Part shown: positions 8,114 to 17,215 of the stretch, piece after piece
Layout: every line of letters starts with the position of its first letter
Numbering within the stretch: the first letter of the stretch is position 1
Translations under genes and position numbers: made by a program
NCBI GenBank assembly: GCA_009379725.1
Contig: WHTF01000007.1
Location: forward strand, 1 to 64,000
DNA length: 64,000 bases
Source of the DNA: Deltaproteobacteria bacterium
Lineage (GTDB): Bacteria > Desulfobacterota > Binatia > UBA9968
Direction of reading: 5' to 3'
The notes under the pieces: generated by a model
The model's input: the letters and a program-made list of their open reading frames with translations, nothing else
What the model was told of the DNA's origin: nothing
Databases searched by the model: none

Positions 8114-9586
8114 TTAAGTTGAAGTGGACCCTCGGTTTAACGAAACAACCATCTCGCCTTTCTGAATGACGATTTGACGATAGTCGGTTCGTTTGCTCAA
8201 GGCGTCGATTAAATTGATCAGCGGCTGGCGCGCCGTCAGATACTCCTTGGGCGCGCCGGCTGCCCGCATCGTCTCGATCTCCTCCACACTGAGATTCCAG
8301 CGCAACAGCAACTCTTCGTCCGAGACGGCTTCGGCGTTCATTTTCTTGCGCACCTCGGCGACCGTCTGTTCAGGCGGTTGCCATTGGGCCCATTCCTTGG
8401 CCCGCGGCCGATCCAGTATTTTTGCTTTAACGGTGGGGTCCAGCAACTCAGCGCCTTCGCGGCCCCAATAGCCGAGCGCGTACTGAATGATCTGATCTGT
8501 GACTTCCTTGTAACGCTCGCCGACGATGACGTTGATGGCGGCCTGGCTGCCGACAAATTGCGACAGCGGCGTGACCATGATCGGATAGCCCAGCTCGGCG
8601 CGTACCTGCATGGTTTCTTGCAATGCTTGGTCGATTCGGTGCTCCAGGCCGACCTTGCGCAGCTGGTGGCGCAGGTTGGAAATCATTCCTCCCGGAATCT
8701 GATGCTGATATTGTGTGTAGTCATATTCCAGCGGCATGCCGATGGGAAAACCTTCGCGCTTGGCGATAAAGGTGAAATGTTCAGAGACGGGTTTCAACAC
8801 CTCTTCGTCGATGAGGGTCGGGTAACCGAGGGCGCGGAGATTTTTGGCGACGTTAAAGAGCGAAGGATTAGAGGATCCATCCGACAACGGCGGTAGCGCT
8901 GTATTGACGATCTTGATACCGAGCTTGACCGCTTCCAGGCAACAAAGCGGACCCAGACCGGTCGTGCAATGGGTATGCAGCTCCACGGCAATGCCATTGG
9001 CATTTTCAAAAACGATGGGTACCAATGTTTTGACCCGATCAGGCGTGAGCAAGCCGCCCGGATCTTTAAGACAGAGCCGGTTGACTTCGAGTGATGCCGC
9101 GTCGCGCGTTCTTTGCGCGAAATACTCGTCGGTGTGTTTGGGCGATACCGAGTAGATCAGGTTAAGGACGGGATTGATGCCGACGTCGCGGGCGACTTCA
9201 GTCTTCCAGCGCCATCCTTCCAGTTCGTTCCATTCTTCCGAAATCCGCGCCTCGCGAATGCCATTGGCGGCCATCCGCTCCATGAACAGCCGGTACATCG
9301 ACTTCGGCGTGATGTCGAAAGCGCTGAACCGTCCGGCGTTCAGGCGCAACGGCGTGCGCGTGACGCGCTGGCGCATCAGCTTGACGCGCGCCCAGGGATC
9401 TTCCTTGAGCTCGCGCACGCATTTCTTCAGATGCGAACTGGAGATCAACTCGATGGCGTCGAAGCCGGCCCGATCCATGCGCTCCGCGACGGGCAACATC
9501 ATGCCCGTGGTCATATTCTCGGCCCACAGGCTCTGATGGCCGTCGCGAATGGTCGTGTCGACGAATTTGATTCCGTCTCCGTTCAC
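8114..9586 (-). CDS. Biotin-enzyme carboxyltransferase-type (HMGL-like) protein, copy 1
   Basis: 490 residues. It matches the carboxyltransferase fold of pyruvate carboxylase subunit B, oxaloacetate decarboxylase alpha and transcarboxylase 5S: DTTIRDGHQSLWA (metal Asp), the LCLKDPGGLLTP region with the Lys that is carboxylated in this family, HTHCTTGLG (metal His pair), PGGMISNLRHQL, and MVTPLSQFVGSQAAINV. There is no biotinyl domain or MKM motif at the C-terminus, so a separate biotin carrier would be needed. Alternatively the enzyme may act as a biotin-independent lyase or decarboxylase. A close paralogue lies at 10607-12073 with an amidohydrolase between them, the three in one direction with short gaps. 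Confidence 0.85.
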   Translation of the reverse strand: MNGDGIKFVDTTIRDGHQSLWAENMTTGMMLPVAERMDRAGFDAIELISSSHLKKCVRELKEDPWARVKLMRQRVTRTPLRLNAGRFSAFDITPKSMYRLFMERMAANGIREARISEEWNELEGWRWKTEVARDVGINPVLNLIYSVSPKHTDEYFAQRTRDAASLEVNRLCLKDPGGLLTPDRVKTLVPIVFENANGIAVELHTHCTTGLGPLCCLEAVKLGIKIVNTALPPLSDGSSNPSLFNVAKNLRALGYPTLIDEEVLKPVSEHFTFIAKREGFPIGMPLEYDYTQYQHQIPGGMISNLRHQLRKVGLEHRIDQALQETMQVRAELGYPIMVTPLSQFVGSQAAINVIVGERYKEVTDQIIQYALGYWGREGAELLDPTVKAKILDRPRAKEWAQWQPPEQTVAEVRKKMNAEAVSDEELLLRWNLSVEEIETMRAAGAPKEYLTARQPLINLIDALSKRTDYRQIVIQKGEMVVSLNRGSTST

Positions 9587-9595
9587 GTGAAACCC

Positions 9596-10453
9596 CTAGA
9601 ATTCCAGTGCGAAAAACTTCTTCGCGTTATCCAGCATGATCTTCTGGCGCACTTCCGGCTTCATATTCACCTGCTGAAATTCTTCCAGCCAGCGTTCGAC
9701 GCCGATGGCCGGCCAGTCTGAACCGAACATCGCTTTGTCCTGAAGCAAGGTGTTGATGTTGTGCAGCAGCTCGGCCGGGAAGTACTTGGGCGCCCAGCCG
9801 GAAAGGTCGATAAAGTAATTGGCCTTGTGCCGTGCGATCGCCAGGCTTTCCGCGGTCCATGGCCAGGTGGGATGGGCGCTGATGATTTTCAATTCCGGAA
9901 AATCGGCGGCGACTTCGTCGAGATAAATCGGCTGGCTGTATTTGAGTTTGATGCCCATGCCGCCTGGTGTTCCCGCTCCGGCGGCGGCCATACCGCCGTG
10001 GAACAGAATCGGCATATTCAGTTTGGCGCATTCCTCCCATAGAGGATAGAAGCGAACGTCGTTGGCAAAAAAGTGTTGCCGCGCCGGGTTGAGCTCGCCC
10101 ATGCCATGGAGTCCCAAATCTTTGCAGCGTCGGATTTCATCCAAGGCAAGCTTGCCGGTCCAGGGATCGATGGCGCCGAAAGCCAAAAATACGTCGGGAT
10201 GTTTTTTAACGGCGCCGGCAACGTGATCGTTAGGTACCGGAGTTAAACCGGTGACGGTCTCATCTCGTGTATTCATCAAAACAGCCATCATTTTACGCGC
10301 GCGATATTGATCGGCCAGCTCATCGATGGAAACCGGCGGTCGTTCACGACCAAAGTACTTCGCCATTTGGGCGGTCCGTGATCCTTTCGCCTTTTGCGTG
10401 GTTTCATCGGAGAGATGAATGTGAACGTCAATCGCGACAATGTCCCTAGCCAT
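9596..10453 (-). CDS. Amidohydrolase_2 family metal-dependent hydrolase/decarboxylase
   Basis: 285 residues with the ACMSD-like TIM-barrel signature: IDVHIHL near the N-terminus (metal His pair), PILFHGG in the middle, IISAHPTWPW and the C-terminal MFGSDWPAI whose Asp is the catalytic base. Members hydrolyse or decarboxylate aromatic-derived carboxylic acids in the cytoplasm. Start ATG at 10453 is preceded by AAGGAGG. It sits 9 bp upstream of one carboxyltransferase-like gene and 153 bp downstream of the other, suggesting a shared pathway that breaks down a carboxylated intermediate. Substrate unknown. Confidence 0.87.
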   Translation of the reverse strand: MARDIVAIDVHIHLSDETTQKAKGSRTAQMAKYFGRERPPVSIDELADQYRARKMMAVLMNTRDETVTGLTPVPNDHVAGAVKKHPDVFLAFGAIDPWTGKLALDEIRRCKDLGLHGMGELNPARQHFFANDVRFYPLWEECAKLNMPILFHGGMAAAGAGTPGGMGIKLKYSQPIYLDEVAADFPELKIISAHPTWPWTAESLAIARHKANYFIDLSGWAPKYFPAELLHNINTLLQDKAMFGSDWPAIGVERWLEEFQQVNMKPEVRQKIMLDNAKKFFALEF

Positions 10454-10532
10454 AAATTCGTATCCTCCTTGGTTTGTCTTTTATCGCAGTGAAGAATTTA
10501 ATTCTCCATTCTTATTGCACTGCTAGGAATTT

Positions 10533-10606
10533 AGTTCAAGGTTCAACGTTCAATGTTGAAGTCCGCGATCGGAATCTCTGATTTTTTAAACGTTGAGCCT
10601 TGAGCT
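10533..10606. repeat. TTCAAC/GTTGAA repeat cluster
   Basis: This short intergenic stretch carries repeated TTCAA and TTGA units in both orientations, including an inverted repeat TTCAAC-7 nt-GTTGAA at 10542-10560. It resembles the clusters at 7601-7650 and 29693-29730. It lies between the amidohydrolase gene and the second carboxyltransferase gene and could form weak hairpins in the transcript. Confidence 0.45.
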
Positions 10607-12073
10607 TTAAATTCGGCCGCCGCGCTTTTCCAGCGTGACCGAGAAGGCAGGTGTTTGCACGTGAATTTGCCGGCTATCGTTGCGTTTGGATAGCTCCTGA
10701 AGCAGATTTACAAGCGGCTGCTCGGAATTCAAATATTCCAGCGGGCGCGGATTGGCGCGCATGGTATCGATGTCTTCCTTGCCGACGATCCAGCGCAGTA
10801 ACAGTTCTTCGTCCGAGACGCCCGGCGCATTGAGTCTCTTGCGCATGTCGTCCCCACTGGGCTCGTCCGGCTGCCACGCAGCCCATTCCTTGGCGCGAGG
10901 GCGATCGAGGATCTTCTCCTTAACGTTGGGGTCCATGTCGCGGGCGCCCTCCGCGCCGGCGTGACCGAGAGCAAACTTGATCACCTGGTCGGTGACTTCC
11001 TTGTAGCGCTCGCCGACGATGACGTTAATCGCCGCCTGGCTGCCGACGAACTGCGACAGCGGCGTCACCATGATCGGGTAGCCGAACTCCGCGCGCACTC
11101 GAATCGATTCTTCCAACGCTTCCGGGAATCGGTGTTCCAGGCCGACCTTGCGCAATTGATGACGCAGGTTAGAGAGCATGCCGCCGGGCACCTGATGCTG
11201 GTATTGGGTGTAGTCGTATTCGACGGGCGCGCCGATGGTGAAGCCTTCGCGCTTGGCGATGGCGGTGAAATGCTTGGATACCGGCTTTAAAACTTCTTCG
11301 TCAATGGCGGTTGCATAGCCCAAAGCCCGCGCGTTCTTGGCGACGTTGAAAAGCGAAGGATTGGAAGAATCGTCGGCCAGCGGCGGCAGGGCCGTGTTGA
11401 TCGAGCGAATGCCCAGTTTCATGCCTTCGATGCAGCATAGAGGACCCAAGCCGGTGGTGCAGTGGGTATGCAGCTCGACCGGAATACCGTTGGCGTTTTT
11501 GAAAATGATCGGTACAAGAGTTTGCATGCGTTCGGGAGTCAGCAGTCCGCCCGGATCTTTGAGGCAAAGACGGTATGGTTTTAGCGAAGCAGCTTGGCGG
11601 GTCCGTTGCGCGAAATATTCATCGCTATGCTTCGGTGATACGGAATAGATCAAATTCAGAATGGTCTTCATGCCGACCGCGTGGCACACACCGACTCTGA
11701 ACTTCCAGCCTTCGTAATCGTTCCACTCGTCCGAGATGCGTGCTTCACGGATACCGTTGGCAAACATCCGTTCGATGAAGAGCCAATACATCGACGGCGG
11801 ATTGTACTCAAAAGTATTCACCCGACCGGCGATGAGACGCAGCGGCGTCTGAGTAATTTCTTTGGCGACGAGTCGCACGCGCTCCCACGGATCTTCTTTG
11901 AGCTCGCGCACGGTTTTCTTTAAGTGCGAACCGGAAATCAGCTCGATGCCTTCGAAGCCGGCTCGATCCATGCTTTTCGCGATCGGCAACATCATGCCCG
12001 TGGTCATGTTCTCCGCCCACAAACTCTGATGGCCGTCGCGAATCGTGGTGTCGACGAAATGAATGGTGTCCAT
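10607..12073 (-). CDS. Biotin-enzyme carboxyltransferase-type (HMGL-like) protein, copy 2
   Basis: 488 residues from ATG at 12073, chosen because AGGGGG lies 4-5 nt upstream. Motifs are the same as in copy 1: DTTIRDGHQSLWA, LCLKDPGGLLTP, HTHCTTGLGPLCC, PGGMLSNLRHQL and MVTPLSQFVGSQAAINV. The two copies are clearly similar along their whole length, including the C-terminal ~100 residues (SDEELLLRW). Neither has a biotinyl domain. The pair probably arose by duplication and may form a heteromeric enzyme or serve two substrates. Nearest annotated relatives would be pyruvate carboxylase subunit B or methylmalonyl-CoA decarboxylase alpha-like proteins; the exact reaction is open. Confidence 0.85.
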   Translation of the reverse strand: MDTIHFVDTTIRDGHQSLWAENMTTGMMLPIAKSMDRAGFEGIELISGSHLKKTVRELKEDPWERVRLVAKEITQTPLRLIAGRVNTFEYNPPSMYWLFIERMFANGIREARISDEWNDYEGWKFRVGVCHAVGMKTILNLIYSVSPKHSDEYFAQRTRQAASLKPYRLCLKDPGGLLTPERMQTLVPIIFKNANGIPVELHTHCTTGLGPLCCIEGMKLGIRSINTALPPLADDSSNPSLFNVAKNARALGYATAIDEEVLKPVSKHFTAIAKREGFTIGAPVEYDYTQYQHQVPGGMLSNLRHQLRKVGLEHRFPEALEESIRVRAEFGYPIMVTPLSQFVGSQAAINVIVGERYKEVTDQVIKFALGHAGAEGARDMDPNVKEKILDRPRAKEWAAWQPDEPSGDDMRKRLNAPGVSDEELLLRWIVGKEDIDTMRANPRPLEYLNSEQPLVNLLQELSKRNDSRQIHVQTPAFSVTLEKRGGRI

Positions 12074-12129
12074 GGATCCCCCTGGGAATTTCAAATTTCA
12101 AACCTCAAATAACGTTAAGAAGAAATGAA

Positions 12130-12290
12130 TCATGACTCACCGGTTGGTTTCGTCACGGTTTGCCGTTTTTCCGATTCAAGTTGGTTAATGCGATCGATCT
12201 CCTCCAGAACTTCTTGTCGCACGTGCTTGTTGTTGTATCTGGTTCTTCCCTTTTGATCTAGGTGTTGTTGACTGAAAATCTCAGTGTTCT
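12130..12290 (-). other. Possible C-terminal gene remnant (no start)
   Basis: A minus-strand frame without a start codon reads protein-like for about 90 codons, entering from inside the MFS fragment (near 12405) in a different register. It continues as LYGWIENLKNTEIFSQQ and EEIDRINQLESEKR before a TGA at 12132-12130. The charged, helical look suggests the tail of a decayed gene or a small unannotated protein. I do not recognise it, and it may be chance. Confidence 0.25.
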
Positions 12291-12896
12291 TTAGATTCTC
12301 AATCCATCCGTATAGCTGCCTTGCCTTTGGTTCAAGACCGAGACGGACTCGAGTTGAGAATGGGTTGGGTGCATATCCTGACGGGTGTCGCTGTAGATCA
12401 GGACGCCGGAAACGAGCAGAATCAGAGCCATCACCATCATGAAGCCGTCGTAACTACCAGTCATGTCAAACGCGATGCTCGCGAACATCGGTCCGCCGGC
12501 GGAGCCAATCTGGTGGACGATAAAACTTAAACCAAGAATAACCCCCGCCATTCTCGGACCGGCGATCTCGTAAAAGATTACGTTCTGGACGGCCACGGTG
12601 CCGAACGTTGGACCGATAGCCACGGCGACCAGGAGAAAAAAGACCAGCTCGTTGGGAATCTCCAGCGCCAGGAGCAGGATGCTGGTTGCCAGCGCACCGG
12701 CGAGCTTGCCGAACAGAACGGCGCCAACGCCCCAGCCGAGCATGGCGAACATGTATGGCAGGGTTACCATGGCGCGCGACCAGCCAAAATCCGCCTCCAA
12801 AGGCCGAAGGAAAAGGCTGAACGAGCTCATGCCGATCGATGTCATCGTGACGAGCCCGGTGCAGAGCAGGAGTACGGTGGTTCGTGAAATCCGCAT
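12291..12896 (-). pseudogene. MFS transporter with large internal deletion
   Basis: 201 residues, about half the usual ~400 of the family. The first ~60 residues match a normal MFS N-terminus (TTVLLLCTGLVTM, then FSLFLRPLEADFGWSRAMVTLPYMFAMLGWG, first two helices). The sequence then passes directly from FGKLA to segments typical of the last four helices (LVAVAIGPTFGTVA, GLSFIVHQIGSAGGP, MVMALILLVSGVLIY). An in-frame deletion of roughly helices 3-8 explains this. A six-helix product is unlikely to transport in the normal way, so I call it a remnant, though it is still an open frame. Confidence 0.65.
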
Positions 12897-13203
12897 AGCA
12901 GGCGACGTGTTAATTCAACGTTTATGCCAGACGATCGCGAGAGTCGTCAAACTAAATCACTCATATCGGAATACAATGTTTATCGGCAGTGTGGGTGCAG
13001 ATTTTCCTTTTCCACCGCTGCGCTACAGCCAACATTACTGGCTAAGCAATTGAAACAGCAACTCCGATATGTACATGATACTTGGCCAACGTTACAGAGC
13101 GACGATTTTTAGCAATGAGTCGGGGATCGGTATGTTCCGGCGCGTGAGGTATTTGCGTTGAGCTTCCGCGCTGCCGTCAATAGGAAAAACTGGAGGTCAA
13201 ATA
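12897..13203. other. Intergenic region between divergent genes
   Basis: About 307 bp between the shrunken MFS gene and the binding-protein gene. I see no ORF of substance. The right end holds the ribosome site TGGAGGT 8-9 nt before the ATG at 13204. Promoter elements were not clear enough to assign. Confidence 0.5.
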
Positions 13204-14220
13204 ATGTTTAGCAAATCGATGTCTATCACAATCCTGGCGCTTTTCATGACGCTCGTCATCGCCCAACCATCCTTGGCACAATCTTCCAAGCTGCCGCAGT
13301 TAAAACTCGCGGTTTCCACGGCGACTCCGCATAACACGCCCTTATGGGTCGCCAAGGATAAAAAAATCTTTGACAAGTACGGGGTGGATGTCCAGATGAT
13401 TTTTGTCATGGGTGGCGCTCTCGTAAGCCAGATGTTAGCCGCCGGGGAGATCCAGGTCGCGGCCAATGCGCCCGCCGCGCTGGTAAGTTTGATCGCTGGC
13501 GGGCAGGATATTGCTGCCTTTCTGGGAATTAGCAATACGTCACCCTTCACCCTTGTGACCCAACCCAGCATCAAGACGGCGGCGGATCTCAGGGGCAAGC
13601 GACTCGGCACGGCGCGCTTCGGAGGCTCATCTCACGTCTCGGCGTTGATCGCTCTGGATCATCTGGGCCTGGATGCGAAGCGTGACCGGGTCATATTGAT
13701 GCAAACCGGCTTGGATCCGGAGCGCATGGCCGCGCTTGAACAGAAAGGGCTCGATGCGGCGATGCTGCAACGGCTTGCCACCAGGACCATGGTGAACAAG
13801 GGATATCACCCGCTTCTCAATCTCACCCAGGCAAAAATCCCCTATCAAAATACGGTGCTGGCAGCCCGGCGAGATTATATGGCGGCCCATCCTAAAGTAT
13901 TCGACAACTTCACGCGGGCCGTCGTCGAAGGTTACGCCTACGTTTTTAACAAAGACAACAAGCAAGCGGTCAAAGAAGTGCTGGCGAAAAATCTCAGATT
14001 GCCCAACGCCGCCGCCGCCGAAGAGTTTTATATCGAGGCCCTCGAGGAGCTCGATCGCAAGCCGTATCCGACAGTGGAAGGAACCAGGACTGTGATCAAA
14101 TATATGGCGGAGCAAAATCCCAAGGTGGCGGGCGTCAAAGCCGAGCGCGTCATTGACTCCAGCTGGCTCAAAAAACTCGACGACGAGGGTTTTTTTGACA
14201 AGGTCTACAAAGGTAAGTAG
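13204..14220 (+). CDS. NMT1/SsuA-type ABC transporter substrate-binding protein
   Basis: 338 residues with a Sec signal peptide (hydrophobic ILALFMTLVIAQPSLAQ, cleavage after Ala-Gln). The mature part shows the NMT1/THI5-like periplasmic binding fold: LKLAVSTATPHNTPLWVAKDKKIFDKYGVDV, LAAGEIQVAANAPAALVSLIAGG, TAADLRGKRLGTARFGG. It would capture a small anionic or aromatic solute for an ABC importer, but no permease or ATPase gene is adjacent. Start fixed by TGGAGGT. The ligand cannot be read from sequence. Confidence 0.9.
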   Translation: MFSKSMSITILALFMTLVIAQPSLAQSSKLPQLKLAVSTATPHNTPLWVAKDKKIFDKYGVDVQMIFVMGGALVSQMLAAGEIQVAANAPAALVSLIAGGQDIAAFLGISNTSPFTLVTQPSIKTAADLRGKRLGTARFGGSSHVSALIALDHLGLDAKRDRVILMQTGLDPERMAALEQKGLDAAMLQRLATRTMVNKGYHPLLNLTQAKIPYQNTVLAARRDYMAAHPKVFDNFTRAVVEGYAYVFNKDNKQAVKEVLAKNLRLPNAAAAEEFYIEALEELDRKPYPTVEGTRTVIKYMAEQNPKVAGVKAERVIDSSWLKKLDDEGFFDKVYKGK

Positions 14221-14247
14221 CGCGAGGCGCAACCCAGACTATTCAAG

Positions 14248-15510
14248 TTACTTGGTCACATCGTTTTGCGAATCTGCAAGTTTGATATGCTCCGGTCGGA
14301 TTCCTAGACCGATCAGCCGGGCCGGGATGCGCTGCAAGAAAGGAATAGCGCTGATCAGCCGAAGCAGCAGCGGCGGCTTGAACGGTTCGGTCCGGTCTAA
14401 AACCCGGGCTATGATCCGTCGCTGAATTGCCAGCTGCAACCGTTGGGTCACGCGGGTTGGAACTTCTCGCTTCTTCTGCACCCGCCGCAGATCGTCGATG
14501 GTCGATCGACGATTTCGCAGCGGCTCCGCAAGCGCGTTGGCTGCGGCAACGGCGTCCTGGATCGCCAGGTTGATGCCTACGCCGCCGACGGGCGACATGG
14601 CGTGGGCTGCGTCGCCGATGCAGAGCAGACCGGGGCAAAACCACTGCATTAAACGGTTGACGCGCACCGTCAATAGCTTTACGTCCTGCCAACTCTTGAG
14701 CTCGCCGACTCTCTCCTTTGTGTAAGGTGCCAGTTGAACAATGGCCTTACGAAGCGATTCGAGCCCGGCGCTGCGAATCGCCTCGAATTGGCCTTTGCCA
14801 ATGACGTAACCACACTGCCAATACTTGCCCCGGTTGATAATTATAAAAATGCCGCCGCTGTCGAAGCGGCCCATGGTTTGTGCCGGATCCTGCGGCTTGC
14901 GTGAAAGTCGAAACCACAAAACATCCATAGGCGCGCCGAACTCTCGGACCGGCAGGCCGGTCTTGTCCCGCAGGATCGAATTGCGCCCGTCGGCGGCGAC
15001 GATCAGATCGGCACGAACTTCGATTGAGCCTTTTGGCGTCGTCGCACGCACGCCGACAACGCGCTGCGCATCTTTAATGATGTCAGCGGCCTCGGTCTCC
15101 ATGAGCAGGCGAAATCCGGAATAACGGCGTGCGCGGACGGCCAGGAAATCGAGAAAATCCCACTGCGGCATGAATGCGATAAAACCGCAGCGGACAGGCA
15201 GGTGGGTGAAATCCGCCAATGTGAGCCGCTTAGAGCCGATCTGCGCGGTGAGTCTGTGAACCTTTTCGTGAGGTAGCGCGAGAAGCTGGTCGAGCAAGCC
15301 GAGCTCGTGCATGACTTCGAGCGTCGACGGGTGAATCGTATCACCGCGAAAGTCGCGCAGGAAATCCGCGTGCTTTTCCAGAACGATGACATCGATACCG
15401 GCGCGAGCGAGCAGGAAACCCAGCATCAGGCCGGCGGGGCCGCCGCCGGCGATGCAACAACGGGCGAAAAGCTTATCGCTGCTTATCTCGTTCGAGCCAG
15501 CCATCGACAT
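14248..15510 (-). CDS. FAD-dependent aromatic monooxygenase (PHBH/UbiH-like)
   Basis: About 420 residues from ATG at 15510 (or 15504); upstream codons are non-conserved. All three group A flavin hydroxylase motifs are visible: the FAD GGGPAGLMLGFLLARAGIDVIVLEK, the NADPH/FAD DG motif LIVAADGRNSILR, and the C-terminal GD motif LLCIGDAAHAMSPVGGVGINLAIQDA. Such enzymes hydroxylate phenolic or related rings using NAD(P)H and O2. It is convergent with the binding-protein gene and follows an MFS transporter gene in the same direction, so it may act on a transported aromatic compound. Confidence 0.88.
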   Translation of the reverse strand: MSMAGSNEISSDKLFARCCIAGGGPAGLMLGFLLARAGIDVIVLEKHADFLRDFRGDTIHPSTLEVMHELGLLDQLLALPHEKVHRLTAQIGSKRLTLADFTHLPVRCGFIAFMPQWDFLDFLAVRARRYSGFRLLMETEAADIIKDAQRVVGVRATTPKGSIEVRADLIVAADGRNSILRDKTGLPVREFGAPMDVLWFRLSRKPQDPAQTMGRFDSGGIFIIINRGKYWQCGYVIGKGQFEAIRSAGLESLRKAIVQLAPYTKERVGELKSWQDVKLLTVRVNRLMQWFCPGLLCIGDAAHAMSPVGGVGINLAIQDAVAAANALAEPLRNRRSTIDDLRRVQKKREVPTRVTQRLQLAIQRRIIARVLDRTEPFKPPLLLRLISAIPFLQRIPARLIGLGIRPEHIKLADSQNDVTK

Positions 15511-15723
15511 TGTCAGCGCGCATGCGCGGAGAGCATAAAGTCTTTGAAAATCGCAAAGCAAAATAGCATCAGGAACTTTGTCTCGCGGCAAAGCTGCAGC
15601 AAAATCGAAGATATCTAAAATGATTTAACCACAAAGTGCCCAAACAGCCAAAAGAGAAGTTAGCCCGGCAGAGCCGCAGAGAAAAAGAACAAACGAGTAG
15701 CACCGCGAAGAACACCAACTCAT

Positions 15724-16947
15724 TCACGAGTTTCGCGTGCCCCGATACAATCGGAGCGGCGCGATCACCAGGCCGGCGATGACCAGAAAAGCTCCCGCCA
15801 GGATAAACGCAAACTTGATTCCCCAATCGCCAATCAAATAACCGGTAATCATAGGCGTCGGGATGACCACGAGCTGCGTGATCAGTGTCATAAGTCCATA
15901 GGTCGATGCCTGGACGTTGGACCCGGCGACGTCCATGACCGCGGCATTAAAAATATTATAAAGCGTATAGAAAAAGAGGCCGATGGCGATGATCACCAGG
16001 CCGAGGGGAATGCCCGGCGGCACGAACGCCAGGAGGGCGAAAAACAATCCCAACAAGAGGCAGGAAGGCAAGAGCACGGTCTTGCGGCCGAAGCGGTCTG
16101 AAAGCAAACCCAACACCGGCTGGGACAGGGTTCCCATTACGTGCAGCAGGGCAATGAAAACGCCCAAGGCAAAAGCTGAGTAGTTTAAATGCTCCTGGAG
16201 GTATACGGGTAGAAACGTCAGGATAACCAATCGTGCCATTGTCAAAAGGCCGGTTGATACCGACACGCCTAAAAACGCCGGATTCTTGATCACCGCGAGG
16301 ACATCGCGGAATTGGGTCGCATCGCGGCGCGAAGGGGAAGCCGCATCGGTGAACATACCGGCCAAGGCGCGCCATAACAAGAAAGCAAACAATAATCCGG
16401 GTACCAATTGCACTTGGGTGGCGGTTTGCCAGGAAAAGGTTGCCAACAGCGCGCCGACAAACAGCGGTGTGACGGTGTCACTGAGGGTGGCGCCGGTGCC
16501 GTGAATCGACAAGGCGGTGGCGCGCCGTTCGGGAAAGCGGTTCGACAACGATGCGGCCGCGGTTGGATGCCACAGGGCAGTCCCTAAGCCGATGAGTCCC
16601 GAGCCCACTAATGCCCAGATAAAAACCGAAGAGCCCAAAAGAAAATAGGCAGCTCCCATGGAGACCAGCGATAGCGCGAGAATGGCCGCGCGATGGCGCA
16701 CCATTGAGTCCGCGAGCATGCCGAGAGGTAGTTGCGCTACCCCCATAACCAACTGCTGAGCCGAAGTCAAAGCGCCGACTTCGACGTTGTTCAGACCCAA
16801 CCCAGACTTGATCGATGGTAAAAGCACCGGAAAGAACTGCTGAAACCAGTGAATCACAAAGTGCCCGCCGGTGAGAATCCCCAGGAGCCACAGGCGCTCG
16901 GGACCGAGAACGCGCATCGATGTCATAAATTGTTGCGCCGTCTTCAT
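15724..16947 (-). CDS. MFS transporter
   Basis: 407 residues with twelve predicted hydrophobic helices and a central cytoplasmic loop around residues 195-215 (FTDAASPSRRDATQF). MFS marks include GVAQLPLGMLADSMVRHRAAI after helix 2 and its second-half echo QPVLGLLSDRFGRKTVLLPSC. Full length, unlike the fragment at 12291-12896. It resembles the fosmidomycin-resistance/nitrate-nitrite type subfamilies only loosely, so no substrate is assigned. The downstream neighbour in the same direction is the flavin monooxygenase. Confidence 0.9.
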   Translation of the reverse strand: MKTAQQFMTSMRVLGPERLWLLGILTGGHFVIHWFQQFFPVLLPSIKSGLGLNNVEVGALTSAQQLVMGVAQLPLGMLADSMVRHRAAILALSLVSMGAAYFLLGSSVFIWALVGSGLIGLGTALWHPTAAASLSNRFPERRATALSIHGTGATLSDTVTPLFVGALLATFSWQTATQVQLVPGLLFAFLLWRALAGMFTDAASPSRRDATQFRDVLAVIKNPAFLGVSVSTGLLTMARLVILTFLPVYLQEHLNYSAFALGVFIALLHVMGTLSQPVLGLLSDRFGRKTVLLPSCLLLGLFFALLAFVPPGIPLGLVIIAIGLFFYTLYNIFNAAVMDVAGSNVQASTYGLMTLITQLVVIPTPMITGYLIGDWGIKFAFILAGAFLVIAGLVIAPLRLYRGTRNS

Positions 16948-17104
16948 GATCTTAAACGTTTGTCCTTGATGTCCGCTCGCCGGTTGCGTTGCGCCATAGG
17001 AATATCACCAACAGCGCCACGCCAATCTTTTATGGATATCTCAGACGTCGATAAGTTGGAAGCCAATTCGCCGTTTCAGCCGCCGTCCGCAAGCGATATT
17101 TACC

Positions 17105-17133
17105 TTGACGGTCATTTGCGGGTTGATTAATCT
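17105..17133 (+). promoter_or_regulatory. Possible sigma-70 type promoter for the metallopeptidase-CHAT unit
   Basis: TTGACG at 17105-17110 matches the -35 consensus at five of six positions. A 17-nt spacer leads to TAATCT, a poor -10 match. It lies about 80 nt upstream of the GTG start at 17216. A short perfect hairpin follows at 17137-17152. Confidence 0.3.
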
Positions 17134-17136
17134 GAC

Positions 17137-17152
17137 GCCGAGCTCACTCGGC
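17137..17152 (+). promoter_or_regulatory. Small 5'-leader hairpin
   Basis: GCCGAG-CTCA-CTCGGC is a perfect 6-bp stem with a 4-nt loop, in the presumed untranslated leader of the metallopeptidase gene. There is no T-run behind it, so it is not a terminator. It may affect transcript stability or be chance. Confidence 0.3.
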
Positions 17153-17215
17153 AGGGTCATTCGAATTACTGAGATCTTTGCCAAGTTGGGTATCAAAAAG
17201 ACGGAGGATAATTCT

